Part shown: piece by piece, positions 1 to 12,583 of the stretch
Layout: each line of letters begins with the position of its first letter
Numbering within the stretch: position 1 is the stretch's first letter
NCBI GenBank assembly: GCA_030220185.1
Contig: JASPKZ010003845.1
Coordinates: 2,303,501-2,367,500 of the forward strand
Length of the DNA: 64,000 bases
Direction of reading: 5' to 3'
Source: Diploptera punctata
Lineage: Eukaryota; Arthropoda; Insecta; Blattodea; Blaberidae
Made by a program: the position numbers and the translations under genes
Notes under the pieces: generated by a model
What the model was told of the DNA's origin: nothing
Databases searched by the model: none
Seen by the model: the letters and a program-made list of their open reading frames with translations, nothing else

Positions 1-379
1 CTTGTGCAATTAACAATCGATCATCTGCAAAATGTAAGTTGTATAAAGTTTTATTGTTTGAAATAGGAATTCCCAGGCTTGAACATTTCTCCTCCAATTC
101 TTTAATATTTCATGTACATATATTTTAAACAGAGTCGGTGATATACAACAACCTTGCGAATACCTTTATTTATCGTAAAATCATGTGACAATTTACTACC
201 AATTTTAATTTTAGATATGCAATTGTCATATAAATTTTGTGTAGCTTTAATTATTATAGTCTTAATTCCCATACGTCTTAAACCAATCCATAGTTTCTCT
301 ATAGGGACATTGTCGTATGCTTTCTCAAGATCTAGAAACAGTAGGTGCAAAGGTTGTCCATATTGGATTTTCTTTTCTA
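1..379 (-). pseudogene. LINE reverse-transcriptase fragment (motifs A to C)
   Basis: Read on the minus strand this is the middle of a non-LTR retrotransposon reverse transcriptase. Motif A appears as FLDLEKAYDNVP close to the (AAT)n junction, a degraded motif B follows as NKGIRKG, and after a frameshift near 140 the catalytic box reads FADDRLLIAQ at the window edge (about 1-40). Both aspartate motifs of the polymerase are therefore visible, but the frame is broken and the 5' end stops exactly at the (TTA)n tract. It is a different LINE from the RTE at 1927-5170. The FADD box is like the (GAT)-tailed elements elsewhere in the window. No intact copy is present; it is inert. Confidence 0.75.
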
Positions 380-399
380 TTTTATTATTATTGTTATTA

Positions 400-440
<41 letters not shown>
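380..440. repeat. (TTA)n microsatellite at LINE-LINE junction
   Basis: About 60 bp of TTA repeats with two TTG interruptions. It joins a minus-strand LINE fragment on the left to a plus-strand RTE fragment on the right; both lose their 5' part exactly here. Confidence 0.95.
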
Positions 441-1079
441 TGAAGAAGTAGCTGAATTCAAATACCTAGGAACAATAAACAAAAATAGGAATTAGATGCA
501 CAAGGAAATTAAACATAGCCTTAATTCTGCAAATGCATGCTAATACGTATGTATTACAGAGCATAGAGAACCCGAGAGGTTACAGAGACTCTTGTCGTTC
601 CAACTCCTTTCAAAAAACGTTAAACTAAAAATATATAAAATAGTTATTCTACCAGTTATATTATATGGATGACAAACATGGACTCTTACTTTGTGGAAGG
701 AAAGTAGATTACGAGTATTTGAGATTAAAATTCTTAGGAACATTTTTGGACCAAAGAGAGATGGACAGGTGAATGGAGAAAACTGATTAACAGTGAGTTA
801 TATGGTATTATAGGAAGCCAGATATAATAAGAACAGATACGTCTCGTAGACAATGATGGGCAGGACATGTGGCACGAATGGGGAATGAAAGAGGTGCATG
901 GAACTTCTTGTTGGAAAACCATAGGGTAGCCCAAGAATGAGATGGGAAATAACATTAACCATGATTTGAGGGAAGTAGATTATACTGGGGATGATTGGAA
1001 AACATTAGCTCATAATAGGGATGTATGGAGAGCTTATGTCCGCGAGGCCACGAACCTATGGGTTCGATACAGCCAGTCA
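441..1079 (+). pseudogene. RTE-family 3' fragment (C-terminal region of the LINE ORF)
   Basis: Plus-strand copy of the C-terminal third of the same LINE family as 1927-5170. Recognisable blocks are EEVAEFKYLGTI, LLSKNVKLKIYK, ILPVILYG, then degraded WAGHVARMGNE and LLVGKP, ending in the family's terminal motif. Several stop codons and frameshifts interrupt it. The 3' end runs directly into a (TTA)n tail, as expected for RTE-type elements whose 3' ends are short tandem repeats. The 5' end is truncated at the preceding (TTA)n tract. Confidence 0.85.
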
Positions 1080-1134
<55 letters not shown>

Positions 1135-1150
1135 TATTATTATTATTATT
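1080..1150. repeat. (ATT)n, LINE 3' tail microsatellite
   Basis: About 70 bp of ATT repeats starting directly after the conserved RTE 3' terminus, so it most likely began as the element's tail and then expanded. Confidence 0.9.
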
Positions 1151-1913
1151 GTAGGGTACTTTTATTTTTATTTAGATAATGGAAGAGTAATGTGACACTT
1201 TTATTAGATAGGGTCATTGTTGATACTTCAATGGGAAGTCCAGTGACCTTTACCAAGAACCAGCTGATCTTGCATTTCCTGGATAGTTATGATTTCGTCA
1301 TCATATTGATGGGATGTGGTTTCAGACACTTGTTAGCGGTGTCTTTGTTCAGCAAACCATGAAAGAAATAAGCTATTACATGCTGGCAGTATTGTGTCAA
1401 GGCTCTTTCTTGCGAATGTTCTAAGAAAAGTATGATTTATTATAACATATGAAATTCAATAAGACAAAGGAATGTACGAGATGGACTTCTAATACAGTGA
1501 CAGCTTCCTATGAAAATTATGGGTGAAGAGTAGGTGAAGGAAACAGGCCCAACAAGTTTATGCAATTTCATATATCTTACCATTGGCAATAATTAATTGA
1601 AGACCAGAAAAAAGCTAATGTCACAATATTACGAAATTAGAGGTAAACCTAACATCTGGTACAAAGATTCAGCAAATTCCGAAGGAATAAAGCTAATGAG
1701 GTTCTCATGAAAATATTTTTTGAAAAAAGTGTTATAAATATTCATCGATTATATTAAGTAGACATCGAAAATGACCATGTTAAAAATTATCTTGCATTGC
1801 TCAATGTTAAACATTTAATTATAACATCGATAAAGCGTCACTGCTATAAAGTAAAAATATTCTCTTTAATTTGCTTACTTGTTATAGTCAGCTACTAGAT
1901 GGCAGTGAAGACC
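1151..1913. other. AT-rich sequence, nothing recognised
   Basis: No coding signal. The stretch at 1811-1872 (an ACATCGATAAAG-like motif followed by CACTGCTATAAAGTAAAAATA) recurs in diverged form at 5405-5475, just beyond the other end of the RTE element. Confidence 0.5.
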
Positions 1914-1926
1914 GAGTTCTCGCGAC
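1914..1926. repeat. Target-site duplication, 3' side of RTE
   Basis: GAGTTCTCGCGAC, identical to 5171-5183 on the other side of the element. Confidence 0.88.
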
Positions 1927-1943
1927 TTACTTACTCACTGGCA

Positions 1944-3935
1944 CTATCGAACCCGTAGGTTCATGTCCGCGCGGACATAACCTCTCCATACATCCCTATC
2001 CTGAGCTAATGCTTTCCAATCATTCCCTGTATAATCTACTTCCCTCAAAACATAGTTAATGTTGTTCTCCCACCTCATTCTTGGTCTACCAACTGGGCGT
2101 TTTCCCTCTGGCTTTCCTACAAGAAGCTTCCATGCACGTCTTTCATTCCCCATACGCGCAACATGTCCTGCCCATCGCAGTCTACGAGACTTAACTGTTC
2201 TTATTATATCTGGCTTCCTATATAGATCATGTAGTTCATTGTTATGTAGTCTTCTCCATTCACCTGTCTGTTCATCTCTCTTTGGTCCAAAAATTTTCCT
2301 AAGTACTTTATTCTCAAATACTCGTAATCTCCCTTCCTCCCTTAAAGTAAGAGTCTATGTTTCGCACCCATATAATATAACTGGTAGAATAATAGTTTTA
2401 TATATTTTCAGCTTGACGTTTTTTGAAAGGAGTTGGGACATCAAAAGTCTCTGCAATGCATAATAGCATGCATTTCCAGAATTGAGCCTATGTTTAATTT
2501 CTTTGTGCGTCTCATTCCTATTTGTGATTATTGTTCCTAGGTATTTGAATTCAGCCACTTTCTCAAAATTTCCCTCATTTGTCATTAGCTGTCCATTTCC
2601 ATTATATACTGAATTTCTACGTGTGACCATATATTTAGTTTTACTGATATTTACTTCCAGTCCTAATGTCTTAGTGTTACTCAATAGTGTGTGCGTGTTG
2701 GCCTTTAGTATCTCCTCACTATCGGCCAGTAGTACTACATCATCAGCATAAACTAACAGCTTATTAATACCATTCAGTTGTAAGCCTTCCTCATTCTCTA
2801 AAGATTCAATGGCATGCTCTAGTACAAAATTAAATAGTAGAGGAGATAGTGCATCTCCTTGCTTCAACCCATTCTGGATTACGAAAGTGTCTGAAAACTG
2901 TTTGCCTACACGCACCCTACTCTTTGAGCCATTTAGACACATTCGTATAAGCCTAACTAACTTTTTAGGAATTCCGAACTCCAGCAGGATACTATATAAC
3001 TTCTCCCTCTTAATCGAATCATATGCTTTTTTGAAGTCTACATTTAGTTGATGTGCAGTACCATTATATTCCCATTTATTTTCTAAAATCTGTCTTATAC
3101 TAAAAATCTGATCTGTTGTAGACCTGTTTCTTCTAAATGCACATTGATGATTTCCTAGAATGTCATCAATATAGGGAGTAAGTCTGCTTACTAAAATATT
3201 TGTTAGAATTTTGTACGAAGTTGAAAGTAATGAGAAGCCCCTGTAGTTGTTGCAATCAGTTTTATCTCCTTTCTTATAGATTGGTACGATAATTGATTCC
3301 TTCCATTCATCTGGAAGAGCTTCTTTTTCCCAAACCATACTAAGCAACCAGCGTATCTTGTTCATCAATTTTTCTCCCCCTGATTTTATCAGTTCTGCTG
3401 GGATCTCATCTGAACCCGATGCTTTATACATCTTCAATTTTTCAATCGCCATTTCAACTTCTAATGCATTTGGCTCTGCGACTAGCATTTCTGCTGTCTG
3501 TAACTTATCCTCCTCAATGTCCTGTTCTGTATATACATTTAATAGCTGATTAAAGTAACTTTTCCATCTATTTAATATACTTCTAGAATCTGTAATCATA
3601 TCCCCATTTTCATTCCGAATTATGTTTGTTCTAGCCTGAAACCCTTTCTTCTCTATACTAATTCCCTGATATAATTCTCTAATGTTCCTATTTTTTGCAT
3701 TCATTTCAAGATCATTAATCCTCTCTCTCAAATATTCCCTCTTTTTACTCTTTAGTAGCTTGGTGGTTTCCCGTCTAATACTACCCAATTGCTCTAAATT
3801 TACCTCATTTGGCTCGTGTAACCATTTCATTTTTGCTAGCTTTCTTTTCTTTACAATGTCGGCACATTCCTCATCAAACCATTTCTTGTTTTGCCTCTTT
3901 TTTAAACAACCTTTCTTTCTGATGCTGACAATTTA
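1944..3935 (-). pseudogene. RTE ORF part 2: reverse transcriptase and C-terminal domain
   Basis: From KKRQNKKWFDEEC the frame runs through a complete reverse transcriptase: NNYRGFSLLSTSYK, CAFRRNRSTTDQIF, VDFKKAYDS (motif A), GLKQGDALSPLLFN (motif B), LLVYADDVVLLAD (motif C) and EFKYLGTII. It then reaches a single TAG at 2355-2357 where a CETW-type tryptophan would be expected. Past that stop the same frame continues without another break through TLREEGRLRVFE, RWAGHVARMGNE and GRPRMRWENN to DVWRGYVRADMNLRVR and the natural stop at 1944. The catalytic YADD is intact. One frameshift (upstream) and one nonsense codon are the only lesions seen. Confidence 0.9.
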
Positions 3936-4864
3936 ATAGTATCTCTCATAGCCTCCCATTCTTTATTTATATCAGTTTCTTCTTCGTTTGTCACATTGTC
4001 ATCTGAAGATTCCAGTACTTCAAATCTATTAACAATTTTGATTTGGTATTCTTGCCGCATTTCATAATTTTTCAAGTTTTTTAATTCATATTTTTCAGAA
4101 TCATCTTTAGCATTTGTTCCTCTCATAAGCGATAGCCGTTGTCTGATTTTCACTCTGACCAGATGATGATCCGAATTGCAGTCTGTCCCTCTAACTGATC
4201 TAACATCGATGATGCTACTGTGCCAGCGTTTATCCACTAATACATGATCTATCTGGTTCCGAGTTTCTCCATCTGGGGACGTCCAGGTGTATTTATGAAT
4301 ATCCTTATGCTGAAATGTTGTGCTCTTAACAATGAGATTCTTTGATGTGGCAAATGTGACAAATCTAACCCCGTTGTCGTTACTATCTTCATGAAGACTG
4401 AATTTGTCTATTGTTGGTTTGAAATTATCTTCCCGCCCCACTTTTGCATTAAAATCTCCTAAGACAATTTTCATATGATATCGTGAAAGGCTATCAAATA
4501 AGCATTCTAATTCTTCATAGAACTCATCCTTGATCTTGTCATCTTTATCTTCTATGGGGGCATGTACATTTACAATTATAAAATCATGTCGTTTACCCTT
4601 TAGAATTATGTATGATATCCTATCACTAACAAACTTAATATCTCGGATAGCAGATAAGATCCTCCTCCTGACTAAAAAACCCGCTCCAAATGCAGGTCTT
4701 TCTGCACCCCCATAGTATAATGCAAAGCTTCCTGATTCCTGACTACCTTCTCCTGGCCACCTAACTTCCTGTAAAGCAACTATATCCAAGGGCGATTTAT
4801 CTAATTCCCGCGTTAATATCTCCAGTGCCCCGCTATTGTATAAAGTCCTAACATTCCATGTCCC
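3902..4864 (-). pseudogene. RTE ORF part 1: AP-like endonuclease domain
   Basis: Endonuclease/exonuclease/phosphatase-fold domain that nicks the target for target-primed reverse transcription. Reading from TWNVRTLYNSGALE at the upstream end, the metal-binding and catalytic blocks follow in order: LQEVRW, VNVHAPIEDK, VLGDFNAKVGRE, SPDGETRNQIDHVLVDKRW and GTDCNSDHHLVRVK, so E, N, D, N, D and H of the active site are all present. The frame closes early at 3902 after ASERKVV. In another frame the sequence continues as RKKGCLKKRQNKKWFDEEC, so one indel at about 3905-3935 separates this part from the reverse transcriptase. No clear start methionine is visible; the frame is closed upstream by a TAG just before the 5' leader. 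Confidence 0.88.
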
Positions 4865-5170
4865 TGTGTTTGAGCCTTTGGCATGGGTTCCCTGAAGTAG
4901 TCCCCGCCCGGAGAACCGAATGGGGGACTATTTGACCTCCGGAAAATTTTACCCCAGATGAACCCATGTCCCCATTTCTTGACAGTTGTATTTTTACGGT
5001 GAAAGATCGTCACTCTTTCGCCCAAGGCACTTTTTTCGTTTGGCTTATCACCTTCGACCAGTCCGGCATGGGTAACCCTATCGGCAGCAATGCTACCGCC
5101 GGCATAGCTCTCAGGATCATTTAAGCACGCAAGCCACTCCACCACGACAAGGTAAAGATACCATGGAGGG

Positions 5171-5183
5171 GAGTTCTCGCGAC
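5171..5183. repeat. Target-site duplication, 5' side of RTE
   Basis: GAGTTCTCGCGAC, identical to 1914-1926. Removing the element and one copy restores a continuous flank. Confidence 0.88.
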
Positions 5184-5243
5184 ATCTAGTAATAATGGAG
5201 AATATAATACATATATAAGAAAAATAAGTGTTTGAATTGAATT

Positions 5244-5313
5244 CGCCTGGTGGTGTAACGGATAACACGCTGAGGTACAGACTCAGAGTTCCAGGTTCGA
5301 ATCCCGTCCAGGC
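5244..5313 (+). mobile_element. tRNA-like SINE (family E)
   Basis: A 70-bp tRNA-shaped unit: 6-bp acceptor GCCTGG/CCAGGC, a D-arm, a perfect anticodon stem CTGAG/CTCAG with 7-nt loop, and a B-box GGTTCGAATCC. The T-stem does not pair well, no plausible anticodon fits, and the same unit followed by CATTTATTTTTCTT recurs at 8153-8222 and 40755-40946, so it is a repeat rather than a tRNA gene. The tail runs into (AT)n. Confidence 0.7.
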
Positions 5314-5332
5314 ATTTATTTTTCTTATCATG

Positions 5333-5333
<1 letters not shown>

Positions 5334-5371
<38 letters not shown>
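5334..5371. repeat. (AT)n microsatellite
   Basis: About 38 bp of alternating AT at the 3' tail of the tRNA-like SINE. Confidence 0.9.
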
Positions 5372-5375
<4 letters not shown>

Positions 5376-5584
5376 CGATATTATAATTAAATTTTGATAT
5401 TTTAACAAAATTTAATTGCAACATCGAAATAAAAAAGTGTTACTGCTATAAAGTAAAAATATTTACTTTAAAATGCTATGTTGTTCAAATGCCATAAGAT
5501 GATATAGCGAGCGATGTCCGGCTGCCTCTTGTGATAGAGAATTGTATATATGGATAGAAAAACTAATATTTGCACTAGGAATCT

Positions 5585-5682
5585 GAGCAGACGAGTTGGT
5601 ATGTCACCAACATGCAAAGTTAAAAATCCCGGTTCAGGCGCTTATTTTTTCTTTACGTGCCATATATATATATATATATATC
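5585..5682 (+). repeat. Degenerate SINE-E remnant plus (AT)n
   Basis: Weak tRNA-like stretch ending CCCGGTTCAGGC-G-CTTATTTTTTCTT and then (AT)n. The 3' flank has the order seen in family E copies; the head is eroded. Confidence 0.4.
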
Positions 5683-5689
5683 ATCCCTC

Positions 5690-8133
<2,444 letters not shown>

Positions 8134-8152
8134 CAAGATAAGAAAAATAAAT

Positions 8153-8222
8153 GCCTGGACGGGATTTGAACCCGGGCCTCTGAGTTGATATCTCAGTGCG
8201 CTACCACTTACGCTACCATGCG
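8153..8222 (-). mobile_element. tRNA-like SINE (family E), minus strand
   Basis: Minus-strand unit with A-box-like GTAGCGTAAGTGG and B-box GGTTCAAATCC, closing with GTCCAGGC and the family tail CATTTATTTTTCTTATC, then (TA)n. Confidence 0.7.
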
Positions 8223-8224
8223 AA

Positions 8225-8655
8225 TCCAGATACCAAATTACAAATTTATAAATCCATAATTCGAAGAACGTTAACACCCAGTGCAGAAACTTGGCAGTTG
8301 AATAAAAATTTGAGATTAAAACTTATGTCTACTGAAATGGATTGTTTTAGACGCTCAACTAGACATTCTAAATATGAAGAATTCAGGAATACAATCATCA
8401 GACAACAAACTAAAGTCGAAAATTCAATATTAGATTTTGGAGATACAGACAATTAGAATGGCATGCTCATATACGTAGAATGCCAGAGACAAGGTTGCCC
8501 AGACAAGCTTTGGAATGAATTCCACCTGGGAAAGGAAAGGACCGACCTAGATTTAAATGGATGGATGATATAAGAAGAGGTGTGAGGGAGATAGTCTGGG
8601 AGAACTGGAATGGGAAGACAGAGGAATGAAGAAAGAAGATCATCATCAGCATCAA
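8225..8655 (+). pseudogene. (GAT)-tailed LINE, 3' fragment
   Basis: C-terminal end of a reverse-transcriptase ORF: IYKSIIRRTLTPSAETW, then KLMSTEMDCFRRSTR, WHAHIRRMP-like and PRFKWMDDIRRGV blocks across two frameshifts. It ends in a short (ATC) tract and is 5'-truncated at the SINE. A sister copy lies at 28005-28270. Confidence 0.75.
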
Positions 8656-9065
8656 GGATTAAACCTTAAGGTCTGTTCCGATATCATGCTAGAATTGGTC
8701 TGTCCATCTTTTACTGGGTCTTCCAACATTTCTTCGTCCTAGTGGTTTGTAATGAAGAATCTGTTTCGGAACTCTATTGTTACCCATCCTATTGATGTGG
8801 TCCATCCATTTATTTCTGTTTTGTATAATTCTATCTAATAGTTTGAATATATTTACTTCCCTTTGTATATTTTCATTTCGTTTTCGATCTGTTATTGTAT
8901 AGCCTGCCACACTCCTCAGAAACCTCATTTCTGACGTTTCTATTCTTCGTTCCAGGTTTTTGGTTAAGACCCAGTGTTCCGAACCATATAGTAGATTGGA
9001 ACCGCCATTGTTTTTTAAAGTTTCAAAAGTGTCTCCTTTCTAGTTCCTTTGAAACTTTGTTTTAT
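8655..9065 (-). pseudogene. LINE 3' fragment, minus strand
   Basis: C-terminal LINE segment: KTMAVPIYYM, then MRFLRSVAGYTITDRKRNE, WMDHINRMGNNRVPK, ILHYKPLGRRNVGRP and SKRWTDQF. It is truncated upstream and meets the oppositely oriented LINE end in a shared (ATC)/(GAT) tract near 8655. Confidence 0.78.
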
Positions 9066-9530
9066 GGTACCACACACATAATTAAATGTATTTATTTTGT
9101 TTTCATTAAAAAAGCTTTGGGACAGGAAAATGTTTTATTACATTATAAACCTGTATATATAATACTACCAATCGATTCAAGTCAGAAAAATTGGTCGGAT
9201 TAAGAAAAGAAAAAAGCTGAACCGTGTAATCTTTTTTTTTTTTTTTTTGAGATATTGAGATTTGAAAGTAAGCTCGCTCATGCAATAGGTACATTACATA
9301 ATCACTGCCGGAGGAAAACAGAACACGATACTGGAAAATGCAATAAGTAGTAATTCCAGAAACTGGTCAGGAAGCGGCCGCTTCAGAGAAATGTGATGCA
9401 ATTGCTAACACACAGAATTGTTAATAAAATAAAATTTCGCCTTCAGTAGAGCGGAGAACGATTCATCACGATGTGATATTAAAAACATTTAATTGGTAAC
9501 ATGTAACTCTATGGACAAGGAAACTGTAAC
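9066..9530. other. AT-rich spacer with poly(T)
   Basis: Contains a 19-bp T run at about 9231-9249 and no recognised coding or repeat structure. Confidence 0.5.
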
Positions 9531-9534
9531 CGTT

Positions 9535-9905
9535 GCATGCTGAAACCTACCTTGAAATTTCTCCCAGAGAAGCGTTGTGATGTATCAAGGCCATGTTCAA
9601 AAAATTATGTGCTGCTTTTAACTGTAAGGCGCAGAAATCGAAGCCAGAATCCAGTGATGTTATCCAACTATACGGGGCAGATGGACTCCCTGCATGCGTA
9701 AGAGCGGAATGAAATGAGGCGGGATGGCAGATTGTGACGGTTATCCAATCTACCAATTCAGATATTGTATTACTTTACTACAGTTTAAACGAGATTGGGC
9801 GCTGGATTTTAGTTCCTTGCAGTTAAAAGGCAGACAAATGTTCAGCCTTTGTACATCACAACGTTTCTCTGGAAGAAATGTCAAGGTAGATTTCGGTATG
9901 CAATG
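9535..9905. mobile_element. Inverted-repeat element (foldback/MITE-like)
   Basis: Arms of about 95 bp at 9535-9628 and 9811-9905 are reverse complements with moderate divergence: CTACCTTGAAATTTCTCCCA on the left against CTACCTTGACATTTCTTCCA read inward from the right, with GTTGTGATGTA shared further in. The centre has no ORF. No target duplication could be fixed. Confidence 0.6.
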
Positions 9906-9959
9906 GTAGACAATTCCTTAAGAAAAGCGTTTGGAACAGATAATTCAAATTGGATAAAT

Positions 9960-10693
9960 AGGTACAATTATGATTTGTGTGAAAAGTATAGCAAAAACAG
10001 AGGACGAACTACAAAGAATGCTATATAAACTAAACAAAATATAAAAAAAAATACAACATGAAAATATCATCAGAAAAATTAAAAACAAGGCTTTCAAGGG
10101 CGCTCATCCAGTTCGGACAAAGATAATATTGAAAATAATCCGATAGAACAAGCGGTAAGATATAACTTCCTATGTTGCGAAATATCATACACAGCGGAAA
10201 CAGATATAAATAACAAACTAAATAAGCTTAATTATATAACAGGAACACTAAAAAGAACTTTGAAAAATAAAGCCAGGAAAGACTCTATAATAAAATTATA
10301 CAAGACAGTGGCAGTGCCTATTACTATTTATGGATCCGAAACCTGGACAGTGCCAACACAACAATCTGCCAGAATACAAGCTGCTGAAATTAAATTCCTC
10401 AGACCAATAACAGGATATCAAAGAACAGACAAAAAAGTTACACAGAAATTAGACAACTAAAAGTAGAGGAATTAAATATAACAATAGTGAAATACAGAAC
10501 AAACTGGAAAGAACACTTGGCAAGGATGACTGAGAAAAAATACCAAAAGCAGCATACAGCTATTCACCACGAGGAAGAATAAGTTTGGGAAGACCAAAGA
10601 AAAAATTGGAAGAGCAGCAATTTGGAGCCGGAACAGGCTAGTAAATAAGCCTAAGCCGTGAAGAAGAAGAAGAAGAAGAAGAAGAAGAAGAAA
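9960..10693 (+). pseudogene. (GAA)-tailed LINE, 3' fragment
   Basis: Late part of a LINE reverse transcriptase ORF: SEKLKTRLSRALIQFG, EQAVRYNFLCCEISY, LYKTVAVPITIYGSETW and AEIKFLRPITGYQRTDKK, then a frame broken by stops to a GRPKKKLEEQ-like end. The 3' terminus is a (GAA)n tail at about 10655-10693. Same family as 13028-13762 and 48432-49010. Confidence 0.78.
10655..10693. repeat. (GAA)n LINE tail
   Basis: Thirteen or so GAA units directly at the LINE 3' end. Confidence 0.9.
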
Positions 10694-10715
10694 AGTATAG
10701 AAGTGCTGACCTGGT

Positions 10716-10794
10716 TGACTAACTCACTCACTCACTCACTGGCACTCTCGAATCCCAAGGTTCATAGCCGCGCGGTCATAACCTCTCCCAATAT
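10716..10794 (-). mobile_element. RTE 3'-end stub with (GTGA)n tail
   Basis: Only the last ~65 bp of the RTE family are present (CACTGGCACTCTCGAATCCC... GCCGCGCGGTCATAACCTCTCC). The tail here is GTGA repeats ending in GTTAG, unlike the TTA tails at 1080 and 63000. Confidence 0.7.
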
Positions 10795-10915
10795 AACCTT
10801 TTGGAGACCCTTGGGGTAAAAAGAGGTTAAGGCCCCCATTATAGACAATCGGCACTGGGTGTCAGTCCTGCGTGACAGCCACCTTCATTCTAAGAGTCTA
10901 TCTCGTACAATGGCG
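10795..10915 (-). mobile_element. SINE family D fragment
   Basis: Matches the 3' half of the full SINE-D at 50235-50526 in reverse: AGACAATCGGCACT and TGCGTGACAGCC are the diagnostic boxes. Confidence 0.6.
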
Positions 10916-10983
10916 TACAATGTTGGTTCTAAACCTCTCCTTTGTCAAGAGTTACTAGACCGTGTTAATTTAGCTACGCTTAT

Positions 10984-11025
10984 TTCCCTGAAGATGTCAT
11001 AAATGACATGCGAACAACATACCGA
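10984..11025 (+). ncRNA. Degenerate hammerhead-like motif
   Basis: CTGAAGA at 10988-10994, one T, then a stem GTCAT/ATGAC around a 2-nt loop and GCGAAC in place of GAAA. The order matches the hammerhead-like cores at 30956, 34947 and 60236, but the second core strand is altered and extra bases intervene, so activity is unlikely. Confidence 0.3.
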
Positions 11026-11159
11026 CCCAATGAGACATCTAGTAAGCAACTAAGGTATTAGATTGAAGATAATGGTTAAATGAAACATTTTTCTTTTAAT
11101 AACATTATTTTTTATGATTCTATAAGGCGGCTTATACTTTAGCATTTTTTCCCCTTATA

Positions 11160-11345
11160 GGATAAAGGAAGACAGTAAATTTTGCTTAGAGGGCTCTTTA
11201 TTCAGGCTTAAGGAATCTTTACAAGCCTAAAAATCTTCGGACTTGGAACACACGGCTTAAAGTCCCTCCCGAAGAATTTGCTCCTTGGATTTTACGATCC
11301 TAAAAAAAAAAACCCATCTATCCCGGACTGATTTGAACCTGAGAT
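11160..11345. repeat. Short interspersed repeat (family G) fragment
   Basis: Block with CCTAAAAATCTTCGGACTTGG and TAAAGTCCCTCCCGAAGAA recurs, diverged, at 15600-15745 and 20885-20990. Function and class unknown. Confidence 0.4.
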
Positions 11346-11544
11346 GGAAGGAATATAAGCACTAGTACAGCGCAGCCAACCTCAGAATAAAAGTATGATA
11401 CTCGTTTTCTTAAGAGGCTGAGTCGACCCCAGAACCAAGGTGCAACGAGAAGGTTTTAGGACAGTTTAAAAATCCTGACCCCACAGGGACTCCAACCACC
11501 GATCTTCGACTTGTAGCATATTGCCTTAACTTACTATGCTGAAC

Positions 11545-11815
11545 ATCTCTGAACAATTTACATCCACCCAAATCATGATTAATAATATTTTTCCACTTCA
11601 TTCTTGATCTACCCAATGAGCGCTTCCCCTTTGGTTTTCGTAGAATAAGTTTTCTTGCTCTTCTTTCATTCCAATTCGTGCCACACGTCCTACCCTTCGC
11701 AGTCTGCAGACTTAATTGTTCTTATTACATGTGGTTTCCCATTCTGATCATATAGCTCAAAGTTATTAGTTTTCGCCATTCACCTCTCTGTATTCTCTCT
11801 AGTAAAAAAATATAT
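11545..11815 (-). pseudogene. RTE-related LINE 3' fragment
   Basis: Minus-strand C-terminal region related to 1944-2300: the ARIGMKEEQE..., SAHWVDQE and LIMIWVDVN segments replace ARMGNERRAW, PRMRWEN and LREVDY. Diverged and broken. Confidence 0.6.
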
Positions 11816-11829
11816 TTAAACACTGTAGA

Positions 11830-12138
11830 GGGGGGGGCTCCGTGGTGCAAGCGGTTAGACGCTCGCCTCTCACCGCTTGGATCCCGAGATCGAGTCTCGG
11901 TCACTCCATGTGGGTTTCATGGTGGATAAAACGGAGCTTGGGAAGGTTTTATAGAGGTTTTGTCCCATTTTCCCCTGCCACAATTTCATTCCATCATTTT
12001 TCCATATTCATCTCATCCATTTCTTCCTCGTGATGGTGCGTCAGGCGTGGTCGGCCGGCACCCCTGTCATTCACAGACCTCTATATAAGGGGTTTCATAT
12101 AATCTTATCCCTCGACCTGACCCTGAGTTGGACACGAG
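11830..12138 (+). mobile_element. SINE family B (tRNA-headed)
   Basis: A ~308-bp SINE. The head contains TGGTGCAAGCGGTTAGACGC (A-box) and a B-box-like GATCGAGTCTCGGTCACTCC. The body carries GATGGTGCGTCAGGCGTGG and CACAGACCTCTATATAAGGG, and the tail is GAGTTGGACACGAG. Other copies: 31803-32153 (minus) and 48013-48352 (plus). Confidence 0.75.
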
Positions 12139-12196
12139 AATATGGAGAGGTAAGAAACATTTGATTTTACCATAAATTAAACCTCATAGTGATTAA
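12139..12196 (+). repeat. Terminal piece of the 30.56-kb palindromic repeat
   Basis: Carries GGTAAGAAACATTTGATTTT and CCTCATAGTGATTAA, the outermost ~50 bp of the arms at 30555-31064, fused to the tail of a SINE-B. Confidence 0.65.
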
Positions 12197-12357
12197 ATCC
12201 TGTAAAAGTTAAAAATGGGAGAATATTTATTTTTTATTACTTTAGAGGGGCTACTTAAAATATGTAGAGGAATCTGCAATTAAGATTGATATACTTTAGT
12301 CACGGTAACGACAGATTCCTTGCACTGTCAACTGCTAGGAATGCATTTTAAAAACAA

Positions 12358-12583
12358 TCCACCGTACTGCCTTGTCACGCAGCGGGTCTGAGTTCGATCC
12401 TCGGTCGGGACAAGTTTCCCGGATGAGTTTTTTTGGAGTTCTTCCTCACCTGTCAGACAAATGTTGAAAAGCTTTAAGGCGCAAACAGTCCCCGAATATC
12501 ATCTGGCTATCATTATCATATTCATCTCATTTAGATTAAGTTTAGGATTAAGACCTCTTCTGGCACATCATTAACATCATCAA
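12358..12583 (+). mobile_element. SINE family A-type, left part (split by hAT)
   Basis: B-box TTCGATCC within a family A head whose A-box half is deleted, followed by the body block CCTCACCTGTCAGACAAATG. The 3' part continues after the hAT at 13938 with the family F tail, so this was one mosaic SINE interrupted by the transposon. Confidence 0.65.

Larger units (their letters stand above)
1927..5170 (-). mobile_element. Full-length RTE/BovB-like LINE with 13-bp TSD
   Basis: A 3244-bp non-LTR retrotransposon inserted on the minus strand. The 13-mer GAGTTCTCGCGAC occurs at 1914-1926 and at 5171-5183, immediately outside the two ends: a perfect target-site duplication. The sense 5' end has a GC-richer leader of about 300 bp with the box ACCTTGTCGTGGTGG, followed by an apurinic-endonuclease domain, a reverse transcriptase and a C-terminal domain, all once in one frame. 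The stop codon TAG (1944-1946) lies only 17 bp from the 3' end, which is GTGAGTAAGTAA. Length, single ORF, minimal 3' UTR and short-repeat tail fit the RTE clade. Only one frameshift and one nonsense codon were found, so insertion is fairly recent. Confidence 0.92.

Noticed and set aside
942..1154. Frame ending in a long isoleucine/leucine run
   Set aside because: Translation of the (ATT)n tract joined to LINE sequence in the wrong frame.
5244..5313. Functional tRNA gene
   Set aside because: T-stem does not pair, anticodon is implausible and the unit is repeated with a SINE tail.
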